Positions 36,835 through 47,600 of a DNA stretch of 64,000 bases are shown in pieces. Numbering within the stretch: the stretch's first letter is position 1; each line of letters starts with the position of its first letter. Location: positions 100,023-164,022 of the forward strand of contig JADKBO010000015.1 of the NCBI GenBank assembly GCA_016715105.1, read 5' to 3'. Below the pieces are notes generated by a model, which saw only the letters and a list, made by a program, of their open reading frames with translations, was not told the DNA's origin and did no database searches. Both the position numbers and the translations under genes were made by a program. The stretch comes from Saprospiraceae bacterium. GTDB taxonomy: Bacteria > Bacteroidota > Bacteroidia > Chitinophagales > Saprospiraceae.

Positions 36835-39800
36835 ATGATCATCAACTTTAAATCTCTGTTGATTTGCACAGTATTGTGTTTAATCAGTAATGCTGTTTCA
36901 GCACAATCGCTCATTGACCAAATCAATCAATTGAGCACTCAATATCTTCAAAAGGATGGATACGGCTTGCAAGACTATGTGGAGATGGAAGTAAGCGATC
37001 ATTATTATTCCAAAAATTTGGGCATTTATCACACGTATTATCAACAGTTTTACAAAGGTATTCCAGTCGATAATGCCATTTTAAATACTGCTTTTAGAAA
37101 TGGTAAACTGGTCAATAGCAATGCTGGCTTTGCAAAAAACATACAGGTTGATACCGCGAAAATAAAATCTGTAATGAGTCCGGAACGAGGACTGAAAGCT
37201 GCCTTAGATCACCTTAATATCGAGACTAGATTGTTACCTCGACAAAAATCTTCCAGAAATGGCAAATTTGGTAAAAATCAGATTTATGTATTCGAAAAAA
37301 CCAACATTTCCAAAATAGACATGAATGTGTATTTGGTCTGGGTAAAAGAAGGAAATTCATTAAGACTTTGCTGGGAAAATGAGGTCGAACCCACATCAAG
37401 TAACAAAGAACATTTCATTATCCAAGTAGATGCCTTTACCGGCGAATTTGTCAACAAACAAAATAGAATCATTGAGTGCCAATTTGATCACAATCGATTT
37501 GAAAATCATAACGATCATAATCATAATTCAAATCAAAAAATCATACAAAAAACAGCTTCTGGCATCTCAATGGCAAATTCTTATACAGTATTTGATTTGC
37601 CCGTTGAAAGCCCTTCCCACGGTAGTCGTACAATTACTTCAAGCCCTTGGTCAAGAACTGGACCTAGTAATCCTGCATCGACACTTGGATGGCACAATGA
37701 TGGAGTTGGTTATACAATTACGAGAGGCAACAATGTCTATGCTTATGAGGATCAAAATGCAGACAATAATCCAGGATATTCACCAAATGGTGGCGGTGGT
37801 TTAGATTTTAATTTTCCTCTTAACCTATCCAATGCCCCAGCAACAAATATAGATGCGGCCATAACTAATTTATTTCATACCAGCAATTTAGTCCATGACA
37901 TTACCTATCAATATGGATTTGATGAGGTTGCAGGTAATTTTCAAAAAAACAATTTGTCCCGAGGCGGGGCACAGAGTGACCCTGTTTTGGCTGAAGCACT
38001 AGATGGGTCTGGGTTTGATAATGCTAATTTTAGTATTACAGCAGACGGTACAAGTGGAAGAATGCAAATGTTTTTGTGGGACACAGTTTCATTACCAATT
38101 GAAATAGTTGTTAATTTTCCAAACTCTTTACCAAGTCCTATTTCATCTGTAGAATCTGCCTTTAGTACCGCCAATAAGTTGAAAAATGTTGGTCCCAAAA
38201 ATGGTCAAATAATTGTGGCAAAAGACACCACTTCAAATCCAAGCCATGCTTGTAGTCCTCTGATAAATGGTGCTTCCATGAGTGGGAAAATTGCTTTAAT
38301 TGATCGGGGCACTTGCAATTTTACAACGAAGGTTTTGAATGCTCAAATCTCAGGTGCCATAGCGGCAATTGTCATCAATTCCAATCAAACACAATCACCT
38401 TTTGCAATGGCAGGAGAAGACAACTCCATTACTATTCCAGCAGTAATGATTTCTTATGCCGATGGACAATTACTCAAAAATGCTTTGGTATCGGACACTG
38501 TAAATTTAACAATCGCCTTCAATGGTGAGGTAAGTCCCGACGGAAGTTATGATAATGGCATCATTTTACATGAATATGGTCATGGTGTTTCCACCCGGCT
38601 CACTGGTGGTCCCGCTACTCCAGGTTGTCTGAGCAACCGTGAACAAATGGGTGAAGGTTGGAGTGATTTCCTAGCCTTGATGCTTGCAACAGATTGGTCG
38701 AATGCTAGTGCTACTACAAATAGGGGCATTGGCACATATGTCTTTGGTGAATTGAATGATGGAACAGGTATAAGAACCTATCCTTATAACACAAATATGG
38801 CGGTCAACCCATTTACCTATACAGATGTTGCGGCTGCACCTTTAGTTGCGATAAATACCCCAAGTCCACATTTTATAGGATCAATTTGGGCAAGTATGCT
38901 TTGGGACATGACCTGGAACATCATTAATATGGATGGAATAGATACTGATATTTACCAAGGTACTGGGGGCAACAATATAGCTTTGGAATTGGTAATTGCA
39001 GGAATGAAGTTACAGCCATGCAGTCCAGGTTTTGTGGACGGTAGAAACGCTATCTTACTTGCTGATCAAATTCTATACGATGGCATACATCAATGTGCGA
39101 TTTGGCAGGCTTTTGCACAGCGTGGTTTAGGAGTGAGCGCAAGTCAGGGTTTATCTTCCAGTTTTACCGATGGCGTTGCAGCTTTTGATCAGCCAAATGG
39201 AGTGACATTGAATAAAACTTTAGACAAATTAAATGCATTTGAGGGGGAAACAATCAACATTAAAAGCAAGGCGAAATGCAGATGTACTGAAACTCCAAAT
39301 TTTCAATTAAAAGGTGAAATACCGGCAGGTTATGAAATTACAAGTATTTCTAGAGGTATGTTAGTAGGCAATAATATAGTTTCAAATATAACAGCTCTAC
39401 AAATTCTTCAAGAAGATTCTATAGAGTATGCCATCAAAGCTAAAATTTGTGCAGGATCTCAAGAACAAAATACCTTTTATGATTCAGTAGATGGAGCTGC
39501 TAAATTTACAAGTAGTAAATTAGTTGGGGCTGGAACTAAAAATTGGGTAATTTCTATGGCTCAGTCAAATAGTCCAACTAGATCATGGTTTGGTTTGAAT
39601 TACTCCAACACATCAGATTATGTATTAACTCAAAATACAAATTTGGCTGTAAGTCAAATAACTAGATTATCTTTTTTTCATAAATTCAATTCCGAAGAAA
39701 ATTGGGATGGTGGTGTGGTTGAAATTTCAGTCAATAACGGTGCTTGGACGGATCTTGGACCATATTTTATACAAAATGGATACCCTTCTTTTTTTGCTTC

Positions 39801-40632
39801 GAATGGGAGTTCGAATCTTGCAGGCCGTTTGGGATTTACAGGCGATAGTAACATCTTCTTTGGCTCCAGTGCTTTTATAGAAAGCGTTGTTGACTTGTCT
39901 TCATTTGCAGGGAATAATGTGCGTATCAGGTTTAGATTTGCAAGTGATAGCAATACAGCAGCTACTGGAATCAATGGCTGGCATGTCGATGATATACGAT
40001 TTAATGTATATAGTGGAGGCATCTCAAATTCTATTTCAACCAGCAATAATGTGCCATTAGACACTTTAAGTGTTGGGCTAGCTTCTTTAGGCCTAACTCA
40101 AAAAACAATATTTGTTGATGGAAATGCTGTAGGGCTAAACTTTGGAGGGACATGGCCCAATGCTTTCCCCAATTTAAAAGATGCCCTACAAGTCGCAGTT
40201 TGCCATCAAATGGATTCTATTTTTATTGCAGAGGGTATTTATTCTCCAAGTAATAACAGGGATAGTTCATTTATACTCACTGATACCATCAAATTATTTG
40301 GAGGTTTTGCAGCCGGCGGTGTATCCTTTGCTTCCAGAAATCCATTACTGAATGAAACCATACTTTCAGGTGACATTGGTAGTCTTGGAAACACGTCAGA
40401 TAATACTTTTCACATTGCAACAATACCTACAAATGCTGTAGTTACCCTCGATGGTCTCATTCTTGAAAAAGGTAATGCCAATGGTTCAGGAGAGCAAAGC
40501 AAAGGTGCCGCTATTTATAATCAAGGAAAAGTTATTTTGGAAAATACGATCTTGAGATCTAATGCTGGAGGATCGAGCACTTATAATTTGCCTGGTGCGT
40601 TGATTGAAGTTTCGGGAATGACAAAGATGTAA
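36835..40632 (+). CDS. M36 (fungalysin) family extracellular metalloprotease
   Basis: A 1265-residue secreted zinc protease. A signal peptide (ends NAVSAQ) is followed by an FTP-like propeptide (HTYYQQFYKGIPVDNAIL), then the M36 domain with an inserted PA domain (IALIDRGTCNFTTKVLNA). The zinc motif HEYGH is at residues 579-583 and the third ligand lies in GEGWSDFLALML. After about residue 770 come a beta-sandwich region with GWHVDDIRF and a right-handed helix-like part (GLILEKGNANG). It ends ALIEVSGMTKM without a T9SS domain, a style of ending seen in related large proteins, but a missing 3' end cannot be excluded. Confidence 0.88.
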   Translation: MIINFKSLLICTVLCLISNAVSAQSLIDQINQLSTQYLQKDGYGLQDYVEMEVSDHYYSKNLGIYHTYYQQFYKGIPVDNAILNTAFRNGKLVNSNAGFAKNIQVDTAKIKSVMSPERGLKAALDHLNIETRLLPRQKSSRNGKFGKNQIYVFEKTNISKIDMNVYLVWVKEGNSLRLCWENEVEPTSSNKEHFIIQVDAFTGEFVNKQNRIIECQFDHNRFENHNDHNHNSNQKIIQKTASGISMANSYTVFDLPVESPSHGSRTITSSPWSRTGPSNPASTLGWHNDGVGYTITRGNNVYAYEDQNADNNPGYSPNGGGGLDFNFPLNLSNAPATNIDAAITNLFHTSNLVHDITYQYGFDEVAGNFQKNNLSRGGAQSDPVLAEALDGSGFDNANFSITADGTSGRMQMFLWDTVSLPIEIVVNFPNSLPSPISSVESAFSTANKLKNVGPKNGQIIVAKDTTSNPSHACSPLINGASMSGKIALIDRGTCNFTTKVLNAQISGAIAAIVINSNQTQSPFAMAGEDNSITIPAVMISYADGQLLKNALVSDTVNLTIAFNGEVSPDGSYDNGIILHEYGHGVSTRLTGGPATPGCLSNREQMGEGWSDFLALMLATDWSNASATTNRGIGTYVFGELNDGTGIRTYPYNTNMAVNPFTYTDVAAAPLVAINTPSPHFIGSIWASMLWDMTWNIINMDGIDTDIYQGTGGNNIALELVIAGMKLQPCSPGFVDGRNAILLADQILYDGIHQCAIWQAFAQRGLGVSASQGLSSSFTDGVAAFDQPNGVTLNKTLDKLNAFEGETINIKSKAKCRCTETPNFQLKGEIPAGYEITSISRGMLVGNNIVSNITALQILQEDSIEYAIKAKICAGSQEQNTFYDSVDGAAKFTSSKLVGAGTKNWVISMAQSNSPTRSWFGLNYSNTSDYVLTQNTNLAVSQITRLSFFHKFNSEENWDGGVVEISVNNGAWTDLGPYFIQNGYPSFFASNGSSNLAGRLGFTGDSNIFFGSSAFIESVVDLSSFAGNNVRIRFRFASDSNTAATGINGWHVDDIRFNVYSGGISNSISTSNNVPLDTLSVGLASLGLTQKTIFVDGNAVGLNFGGTWPNAFPNLKDALQVAVCHQMDSIFIAEGIYSPSNNRDSSFILTDTIKLFGGFAAGGVSFASRNPLLNETILSGDIGSLGNTSDNTFHIATIPTNAVVTLDGLILEKGNANGSGEQSKGAAIYNQGKVILENTILRSNAGGSSTYNLPGALIEVSGMTKM

Positions 40633-40870
40633 GTGCTGCAGGGAGCTCTCAGTTTTCAGCGATCAGCGGTCAGCTTTTTGAAAACAAATTTGTGCATAAA
40701 TCGCAATCATTTACAACATCCTGAGTTGTGCTTCTGCAACGAGCATCGAGCCACGAGCATCGACCTTTACAAAAATTAAATTTTGACTAATTAATATAGA
40801 ATATCGTTCATAATCGAAACATATAAACAGGCAACCCCTCTTCAAACTTTATGAACTTTCTACTTTGTAC
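40633..40870. repeat. Intergenic region with short direct repeats
   Basis: Just after the protease stop are CAGCGATCAGCGGTCAGC (near 40657-40675) and two copies of CGAGCATCGA (near 40740 and 40756). These low-complexity words look like mobile or slippage-made intergenic repeats, not coding sequence. Confidence 0.5.
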
Positions 40871-40890
40871 AGACGCAAGGCCTTGCGTCT
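40871..40890. repeat. Perfect 20-bp palindrome
   Basis: AGACGCAAGGCCTTGCGTCT is a perfect inverted repeat with no loop, flanked by CTTTGTAC and CTTC. GC-rich against an AT-rich background, it resembles scattered palindromic intergenic elements and appears once here. Confidence 0.85.
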
Positions 40891-40916
40891 CTTCTATTCC
40901 TTTATCTTATCTGCAG

Positions 40917-41098
40917 GACAATTCAGCAATTTCGCAGTTCAGCGATTCAGCAATTCAGCAGTTCAGCAGTTCAGCAATTCAGCAATTCAGCAATTTCGCA
41001 GTTCAGCAATTCAGCAATTTCGCAGTTCAGCAATTCAGCAATTTCGCAGTTCAGCGATTCCGCAATTCAGCAGTTTCGCAATTCAGCAATTCAGCAAT
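40917..41098. repeat. 9-bp-unit tandem repeat (TTCAGCAAT type)
   Basis: About twenty units of TTCAGCAAT and its variants (TTCAGCAGT, TTTCGCAGT, TTCAGCGAT) run without a break to the stop of the next gene. The forward frames would give monotonous Gln-Phe-Ser repeats, an artefact of the 9-bp period. It separates convergent genes. Confidence 0.9.
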
Positions 41099-42142
41099 TT
41101 ATATTGAGACAGATTTTGATATCGCACCTTTTCTTATCGCAACAAGTCCAATAATAGAAAGTAACAATAATAATATCATGATTCCCCATTGATCCATTGT
41201 AGGTATTGGAGCTACACAAGTAATGGCTACACTGCCATTTCCTCTTGCAAGTGCAACAGTCGCAACCGGTTCTTCAGCAGTTGGAGCAACAAAAGAGCCG
41301 CCACCGCCGCCGCCATGCCTTGTGAAAGGAGGGTTTGTTAATGCAGCAGTTGACGCACCGCCACCACCGCCATTGTAGCCACCTCCGCCACCGCCGCCAT
41401 CAAAGCCGCCGCCGCCGCCGCCGCCATAACCTCCATTTCCACCCCTTCTTGCAGCAATCGCTTCAAAGAATCCAGCTCCTCCAGCTCCACCTAAAATGAT
41501 CGCTTGTCCACCAAAAGGACTGACAGCTGGCATAGTGATCAAACCATTCATTCCACTATTATTAAATCCAGCACCTCCTGCTCCTCCAGCAAGGCCGCCA
41601 TTGCCACCTCCACCTCCGAGCATTCCACCAACACCCCCAGACATGATTGGAGCAGTTGGCATCATAGTTACTAAATTTATACCTCCGTTATTTCCAGCAT
41701 TAGACACACCTAAAATGGCATCTCGTCCACCTCCGCCACCACCTGCAGCAGCGACAAGTAAATTGGAAGCGCCTTCCCACACAAAGCTTCCGCCACCACC
41801 TCCACCAGGTCTTCTGGTAACTGTTGTACCTTGCGTAGTACCATTGCCTCCTCTACCTCCAACTAGGATAGAGAGCACTTGACCCGCAGTAACTGGCATA
41901 ACAGTCTCTACTACGGCACCAAGGCCACCATTGTCATCACCCTGTCCACCACTTGCTCCTGTAGCAACAATCCTTATTTTGGTTGTAAATGGAGGAACGA
42001 CCCAAGTCTGGACTGTACCGGTAGAATCGAAAGTTGTGGTAACTCCTAAACAAGCAGGAGTTTGTGCACTTACAGTAAAACTTAAAGTGGAAACGAATAG
42101 CATAAACATAGCTATCCTAATTTGGGTATTAATTGAACTCAT
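41099..42142 (-). CDS. Glycine-rich secreted protein with IPTL-CTERM sorting signal
   Basis: A 347-residue protein with a signal peptide (ends SFTVSAQ). The body is a glycine-rich domain with many GGGGG runs and the motif GGGGGSFVWEGASNLLVAAAGGGGGG (in parts), common in surface glycine-rich proteins. The C-terminus is PIPTMDQWGIMILLLLLSIIG followed by RKGA: an IPTL-CTERM signal, that is a PxxxxW motif, a TM helix and basic residues, recognised by an exosortase-type system. The repeated gGG codons make the opposite strand an open but meaningless proline-rich frame. Likely a surface or matrix structural protein. Confidence 0.83.
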   Translation of the reverse strand: MSSINTQIRIAMFMLFVSTLSFTVSAQTPACLGVTTTFDSTGTVQTWVVPPFTTKIRIVATGASGGQGDDNGGLGAVVETVMPVTAGQVLSILVGGRGGNGTTQGTTVTRRPGGGGGGSFVWEGASNLLVAAAGGGGGGRDAILGVSNAGNNGGINLVTMMPTAPIMSGGVGGMLGGGGGNGGLAGGAGGAGFNNSGMNGLITMPAVSPFGGQAIILGGAGGAGFFEAIAARRGGNGGYGGGGGGGFDGGGGGGGYNGGGGGASTAALTNPPFTRHGGGGGGSFVAPTAEEPVATVALARGNGSVAITCVAPIPTMDQWGIMILLLLLSIIGLVAIRKGAISKSVSI

Positions 42143-42518
42143 GGGAAAATGTTACAGTTATAAATTAATTCAATTAGACTAAAAAAATCTAATTAGAATC
42201 AAAAGTAGTCAAATTTTAATTTCAGAGATAAATTGCAAATAAAATTTGTCGAAAACGGGCAAACTTTAACATTTACGGGCTCCAATTTCAATAAATTGCT
42301 GCATTTTCATGTGATTTCAAGATTCTGAAATACTAAATTCATGATGTTTATGACTAGTTTTAAGTCAATTTTGCCTAGTTTCTTACATGATGACCATATT
42401 TTTAAACAATAAATGATAGGCTTAACTTAATTTATTGTCCAAAAACTTTGTCGGTTATTCCAAATGATAGTCATATTTTTGATTTAAACAATCTATCCTT
42501 TTTATCTAAATAGTCTCC
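42143..42518. other. Divergent intergenic region
   Basis: About 375 bp between the glycine-rich gene and the kinase. Two similar words, ACCATATTTTTAAACAAT (near 42390) and a looser copy GTCATATTTTTGATTTAAACAAT-like (near 42467), lie 75 bp apart. No clear promoter box or hairpin was found. Confidence 0.35.
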
Positions 42519-44210
42519 ATGATTTACAGACTTTACGTTTATATTTTACTAAGCGTTTTGCCGCTCAAAGTGAATGCTCAAAATGAAAAAATAGACCAAC
42601 TTAGAGCGTCGATTTCGGCCACAACTTACGATAGTATGAAATTTAAAATATATCATGACATCATCAAAAATAGCCTTTACACATACGCCGATACAGCAGC
42701 AACCTATGCTCATGCCTATTTAAATTTAGCTCAAAAAAATGCAGATATGCTCCAAATTGCAAGAGGTAACAACTTTAATGGAATGGTTGCATATGTAAAA
42801 GGTGATATCAATACAGCTCTGCAGTTTTATTTAAAAGCAGTAAAGAGCTTTGAAAGCTTGGGAGAAACATTATTTCAGGGCATAACTTTAAATAATATTG
42901 CAGCATGTTATCAATTCAGGAATAACCCAAAGGAAACCATTTTGTATTATGAAAAAGCACTTGAAATTTTCAAAAAAATCAAAAACGAAACTTGGATTGC
43001 TAATGTTTCTCACAATCTAGCCAAAGAATACAAAGCCATAAATAATATTCCACTTGCTGATGAATTATCTGACAATGCTTTAAATAGTTTTAAATCTTTG
43101 AAAGATACCGCTTCAATTGCTCTTTCTATGACTTTTAAAGGCACTATATTGATGGAAAAAAATCAACACGGAGAAGCCATAAAATGGTTTGAAGCCTCCA
43201 ATCAATTGATTGATAAAAGCATAGATCCCATTGCACTTGCAATAAATTATGAAAATATGGGTGCGTCATTTTTGGCTATGAAAGAAAATGAGAAAGCCAA
43301 AAAAATGTTGAATCAAGCCATGTCCATTTTTTCAAATCATCAATCGCTGGAACACGAATTGAGTACTTTGATTGTGTTGAAAGATTTATATAGCAAAACC
43401 CTTGATTTTAAAAATGCTTTTTTTGTTTCTGAGCAAATTACTGTTTTAGAAGATTCAATATTCAACGGCACAAAAGATCAAAATCTATTAGATGCCATTA
43501 AAAAATACGAATTAGATAAAAAAGAACAGGAAATAAAACTGCTGAATACCCAAAACCAAATAAAAGATTTGACAATATCTAAAAACAATAATAGGCTCCT
43601 TTTGTATTTTATCAGCTTAATATTGACTAGTGTTTTGGCATTTACGCTTTGGTGGCTTTTTCGACTTAAAAATAATAACAATCTTGAGCTAGAAAAGAAA
43701 AATTCAGCACTCAAAATGGCTCTTCAGACAAATGAAAGCTTACTAAAAGAAGTCCATCACAGGGTTAAAAACAATTTGCAAATAGTATCCAGTCTACTCA
43801 ATCTACAAGCAAATAATGCACTTGATGAAAACATTGCAAAAGCGCTAAGAGAAGGCCAAAATAGGATTAAAACCATTGCGCTTATCCATCAAAAATTGTA
43901 TCAAACACATGATGTAGCAACCATTCATATGAAACCATTTCTAGAAGAGCTCATTCAAAGTATTTCAAACTCCTTTTCCGCTCAAGAAAAACATGTCACT
44001 TTAACCTATAAAATTGATGATGTAGTATTGGAAACTGATATGGCAATACCTATTGCACTCATTCTCAACGAATTGATTTCCAATGCTTTCAAATATGCAT
44101 TTAATTTTAAAAAGAGCGGTATTATTGATATTAATTTTACTAATGATGAAAAAAATATTCATATCATAGTAAAAGATGACGTATTGCGAAGCTTTGGATG
44201 TAAATGGTGA
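42519..44210 (+). CDS. TPR-type sensor histidine kinase (HisKA_2), truncated in the ATPase domain
   Basis: A 563-residue kinase. A signal peptide (LSVLPLKVNAQ) and TPR repeats (about 55-320; INTALQFYLKAVKSFESLGE) form the sensor, followed by one TM helix (LYFISLILTSVLAFTLWWLF), a short coiled coil, the HisKA_2 H-box LLKEVHHRVKNNLQIVSSLL and an N-box LNELISNAFKYAF. The ATPase domain then breaks at IIVKDD, exactly where the G1 box (GxG) should follow, and runs into unrelated codons to a TGA. It cannot be an active kinase as read. Confidence 0.88.
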   Translation: MIYRLYVYILLSVLPLKVNAQNEKIDQLRASISATTYDSMKFKIYHDIIKNSLYTYADTAATYAHAYLNLAQKNADMLQIARGNNFNGMVAYVKGDINTALQFYLKAVKSFESLGETLFQGITLNNIAACYQFRNNPKETILYYEKALEIFKKIKNETWIANVSHNLAKEYKAINNIPLADELSDNALNSFKSLKDTASIALSMTFKGTILMEKNQHGEAIKWFEASNQLIDKSIDPIALAINYENMGASFLAMKENEKAKKMLNQAMSIFSNHQSLEHELSTLIVLKDLYSKTLDFKNAFFVSEQITVLEDSIFNGTKDQNLLDAIKKYELDKKEQEIKLLNTQNQIKDLTISKNNNRLLLYFISLILTSVLAFTLWWLFRLKNNNNLELEKKNSALKMALQTNESLLKEVHHRVKNNLQIVSSLLNLQANNALDENIAKALREGQNRIKTIALIHQKLYQTHDVATIHMKPFLEELIQSISNSFSAQEKHVTLTYKIDDVVLETDMAIPIALILNELISNAFKYAFNFKKSGIIDINFTNDEKNIHIIVKDDVLRSFGCKW

Positions 44211-44505
44211 TAAAAATGATGAGGTATTTTTGGTTTATGCTTCTGAAGGAAACAATAACATCAGTGATGGCCGGCTGAATATTATGACCTATTTCAATGA
44301 CAAAAAGCATTTCATAAGGCATCAAAATGGTGTATTGGATTTTCAACGCAACATGCAAGTGGATAAATCTATCTACAAACTTCCAATAGAAATACAAGCG
44401 AAATTAAAAGCAATTCTAACAGACATATCAAATGAAGACATAGCCATTTTACCTTATGGATGGCAAGAACAGTTTGATAAAGGTGTGTTGAATATTAAAG
44501 AATAA
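44185..44505 (+). pseudogene. 3' fragment of an unrelated gene joined to the kinase
   Basis: The frame overlapping the kinase end encodes ALDVNGDKNDEVFLVYASEG and then about 85 residues to a TAA (ending GVLNIKE). The DxNGDxxDE pattern resembles FG-GAP or EF-hand-like calcium loops of exported proteins, not a kinase domain. No start of its own with a signal is present (only an ATG at 44176). It looks like the tail of another gene fused to the kinase by deletion or by misassembly. Confidence 0.55.
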
Positions 44506-44625
44506 AAACAAATATTCTTTTCAAACAAATTGCAAAAGTTCATTTGTTGAGAATCAAAATTTTGGTTTTTCGCTTAATCTGAATAATGAAAACTTTACAG
44601 ATTTTAGTCTTAAGGCCTATATAAT

Positions 44626-44675
44626 AAAAAATGGTAGTCATTAAACACCAATGTTTGAAATGACTACCATTTTTG
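44626..44675. terminator. Bidirectional intrinsic terminator
   Basis: ATGGTAGTCATT (44631-44642) and AATGACTACCAT (44659-44670) form a perfect 12-bp stem with a 16-nt loop, flanked by AAAAA on the left and TTTT on the right. It sits between the convergent kinase-tail and tricorn-like genes and serves both strands. Confidence 0.85.
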
Positions 44676-44696
44676 TATAAAGTGCAGATCAATCTT

Positions 44697-47600
44697 TTAT
44701 TCTGACCTATTCTCTTTCACAGGTGGAACCGGGTGAATTTTCTTTCCGGTATTGAGTTCTTTCAAAACCACTTCTATGGCTTTTTCCAACTGTGGGTCTC
44801 TCCCCTTGGCCAACGCCTCATGATCCTCCAAAACTTCAATGTCTGGATCCACGCCATGACCTTCTCTAAACCACTTTCCATCTGGATCGTACATCCTGAA
44901 AGTAGGCACGGTTATGTATCCTCCATCTATCAAAGCTGGAACTCCAGAAATACCAATCAAACCACCCCAAGTCCTTGTCCCGATCAATGGCCCCAGACCG
45001 GACTTTCTAAAATAATCTGGAAATGCATCCCCTCCAGAACCACTCCAACCGTTGATCAACATGGCTTTTGGACCAAAATTCCCGGTTGGTGGCCATTGCC
45101 AATCTTTGCCATCTCTGGTTTTAAAATATGCCAATGGTTTCTTATTGAGCAATTCAACAAACCTGTCGGGTATTTGTCCACCGTTGTTAAATCTTTCATC
45201 GATAATCAATCCTTCTTTATCCCACTGGCCGTAATACATTCTTACCAATTCATATTGGCCATCTTCTACACCGGTACTGGGTACAAAAATATAACCAATT
45301 TTCCCCCCAGATGCCTTATCCACTATTTGTCTGTTGCGCTCAATCCATGCCAAATTGCGAAGTCTAGTTTCATCGCCCATAGTTTTGACCAACTGTTTTT
45401 TGGCTCCAACCATTGTTGGTGTGCTGTTATAAGTTAATTCAACGGTTTGACCAGCTTTGCCTTCGAATGCCAGCCATGGCTCTTGAAAATCTTTCAATGG
45501 ATCGCCATTTACCGCAAGTATGTAGTCACCTTCTTTGATGGCTACACCTGCTTCATCCAAAGGAGAAATTACCTCGGTATCCCAAGGAGCGCCTCTTAGA
45601 ATTTTCTTTATCTTGAATTCACCATTTTCTTTTGCCCAATCAGCTCCCAGATAGCCGACATTTTTCATTTTGGCATTTTCTTCATCACCACCTCCTCTGT
45701 AAGTATGTGAAGCATTGATTTCACCAATCAGTTCTCCCAATACAAAATTGACATCAGAGCGCGTCACACATTGATCTATCAATTTTCCGTATTGAACTTT
45801 CATTGCTGCCCAATCAACACCGTGCATGTCTTTGTCATAAAAGTAATCTCTTTGCATTCTCCATGTATCGTTGAAAATTTGCTTCCATTCCAACATGGGA
45901 TCAATAGTCATGGCCATTTGATTCAACGGAACTTTTTTCTCAACTTTTTGTCCTTCCGCAACAGCAACTATGGCCAATTCTCCACTACTTGTCATGACCG
46001 CAATGGAAGAACCATCACTTGAAAGCTCATAACTGCCTACAGCTTCCATGATTGTGACTTCTTTTTTGTCATTCAAATCATAATACATCAGTATACCACC
46101 ACCCTGCCCTTCAGCATCAGTGGCAGCAATACTTGGATACTTTTCAAAAATGATCTTTCCAGCAACAGCAGACAGATGACCCATATTTTTTGCAGTAACA
46201 GGTATGACTACTGCTCTTTTTTCAATCTGTTCAAAATCAATTTTGACGGTTGCAATAGTGTCTTTTTGTTCTTCTGATGTTACTTTCTCATTTTTCTTGG
46301 CCTTTGGTTTAACTTCTTCCTTTTTTTCTTCTTTTTGCTCTTCTTTCGCTTCCACTTTTTTCAAGGCAACAGTATCATTTTTCATTGCCAAGGGTGAGGG
46401 AACATCTTTTCGTAAAGGCAGTGCTATCAATTGAGTGGCATCCGCATAGGCCCAAGTATTATCAAAATTGCTATAATAAGGATGAAATGAACGATTACTT
46501 GTGAAATACAAATACTTTCCTTCAGGGTCAAAGTAAGGCATCATATCACTGTAAAATCCTGAAGTAAGCTGATGATTAGTTTTCAATTTCGTATCATAGA
46601 TAAATACAGCAGAGTTATTATTGCGTTGTGATTTTGCATAGGTAAGATACCTGCTGTCTGATGACCAACTGAGCGTAAAAGCAGCAAGCCCGTCTTCAAA
46701 TAGATTGTCCTCCTTGTCAAAAATCACATCATTACCTGTTTTTACATCCACCACGTGCATGGCCATTGTTTGATCAATAAATCCTACTTTTTTACTGTCT
46801 GGAGACCAATAAATGGCATATCTAAATCCTGGACCCAATTTGGTATTAAAGCTCGTTTTACCACTTTCCAAATCCAAAATTGTCAATTCATACTCACCTG
46901 TCTGATCACTGAAAAAAGCAATAGATTTACCATCAGGGGACCAGGCAGGATATCTTTCAAAAGTACCAGATGTACGAGTGAGATTACGGACAAATCCTTC
47001 TTCTTTTGGCAATGAAAACAAGTCACCTCTGGCTTCTACGATCACCCGGTTGCCATCTGGAGCTACTTGAAACCAACCAAGATTTCCAGCCACTGATTTA
47101 CTGGTTTTTTTGAGTGATGCAAAATCTCCGATTGCAGAAATAATTATTTCCTTGTATTTTTCATCTGATAGATTGAACAAATACAATTTTCCTCCAGCTT
47201 CAAACACCATATCACTAGGTCCTATGGAGGGATAATGCACGTCAAACTCTTTGAAAAAGTAACTTGGCTGTGCCTTTTTGTGGTCAAATCATATTTCCAT
47301 AAATTGTTGCGTTTTGGTGAACCATCATCAGACAAATAATACAAAAAATTGCCGTGCCACATGGGTAATTCGTCACTTGCTACTGACTTATTGATATTTT
47401 CAGTGGCCAATGTTTTGAGGTCCATGATGAAAATATCGGGCGCCATGCCACCGCGCTTATCTGTAAAAGCCAACTTCTCACCATTTTCAGAAATAGCCGC
47501 CACTGCTCCCAATTCTACCGGCAATTTCTCTGGCAGACCTCCATTTATTGCAACCTTATAAAATTGTGCAAATCGTTGCTTGCCACTTTCTTTGCTACTT

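Noticed and set aside
40851..41192. Gln/Ser-rich repeat protein on the plus strand
   Set aside because: It is the translation of a 9-bp tandem repeat with no start context, and it overlaps the end of the glycine-rich gene.
41496..41882. Proline-rich protein on the plus strand
   Set aside because: It is the exact antisense of the poly-glycine codons of the IPTL-CTERM gene.
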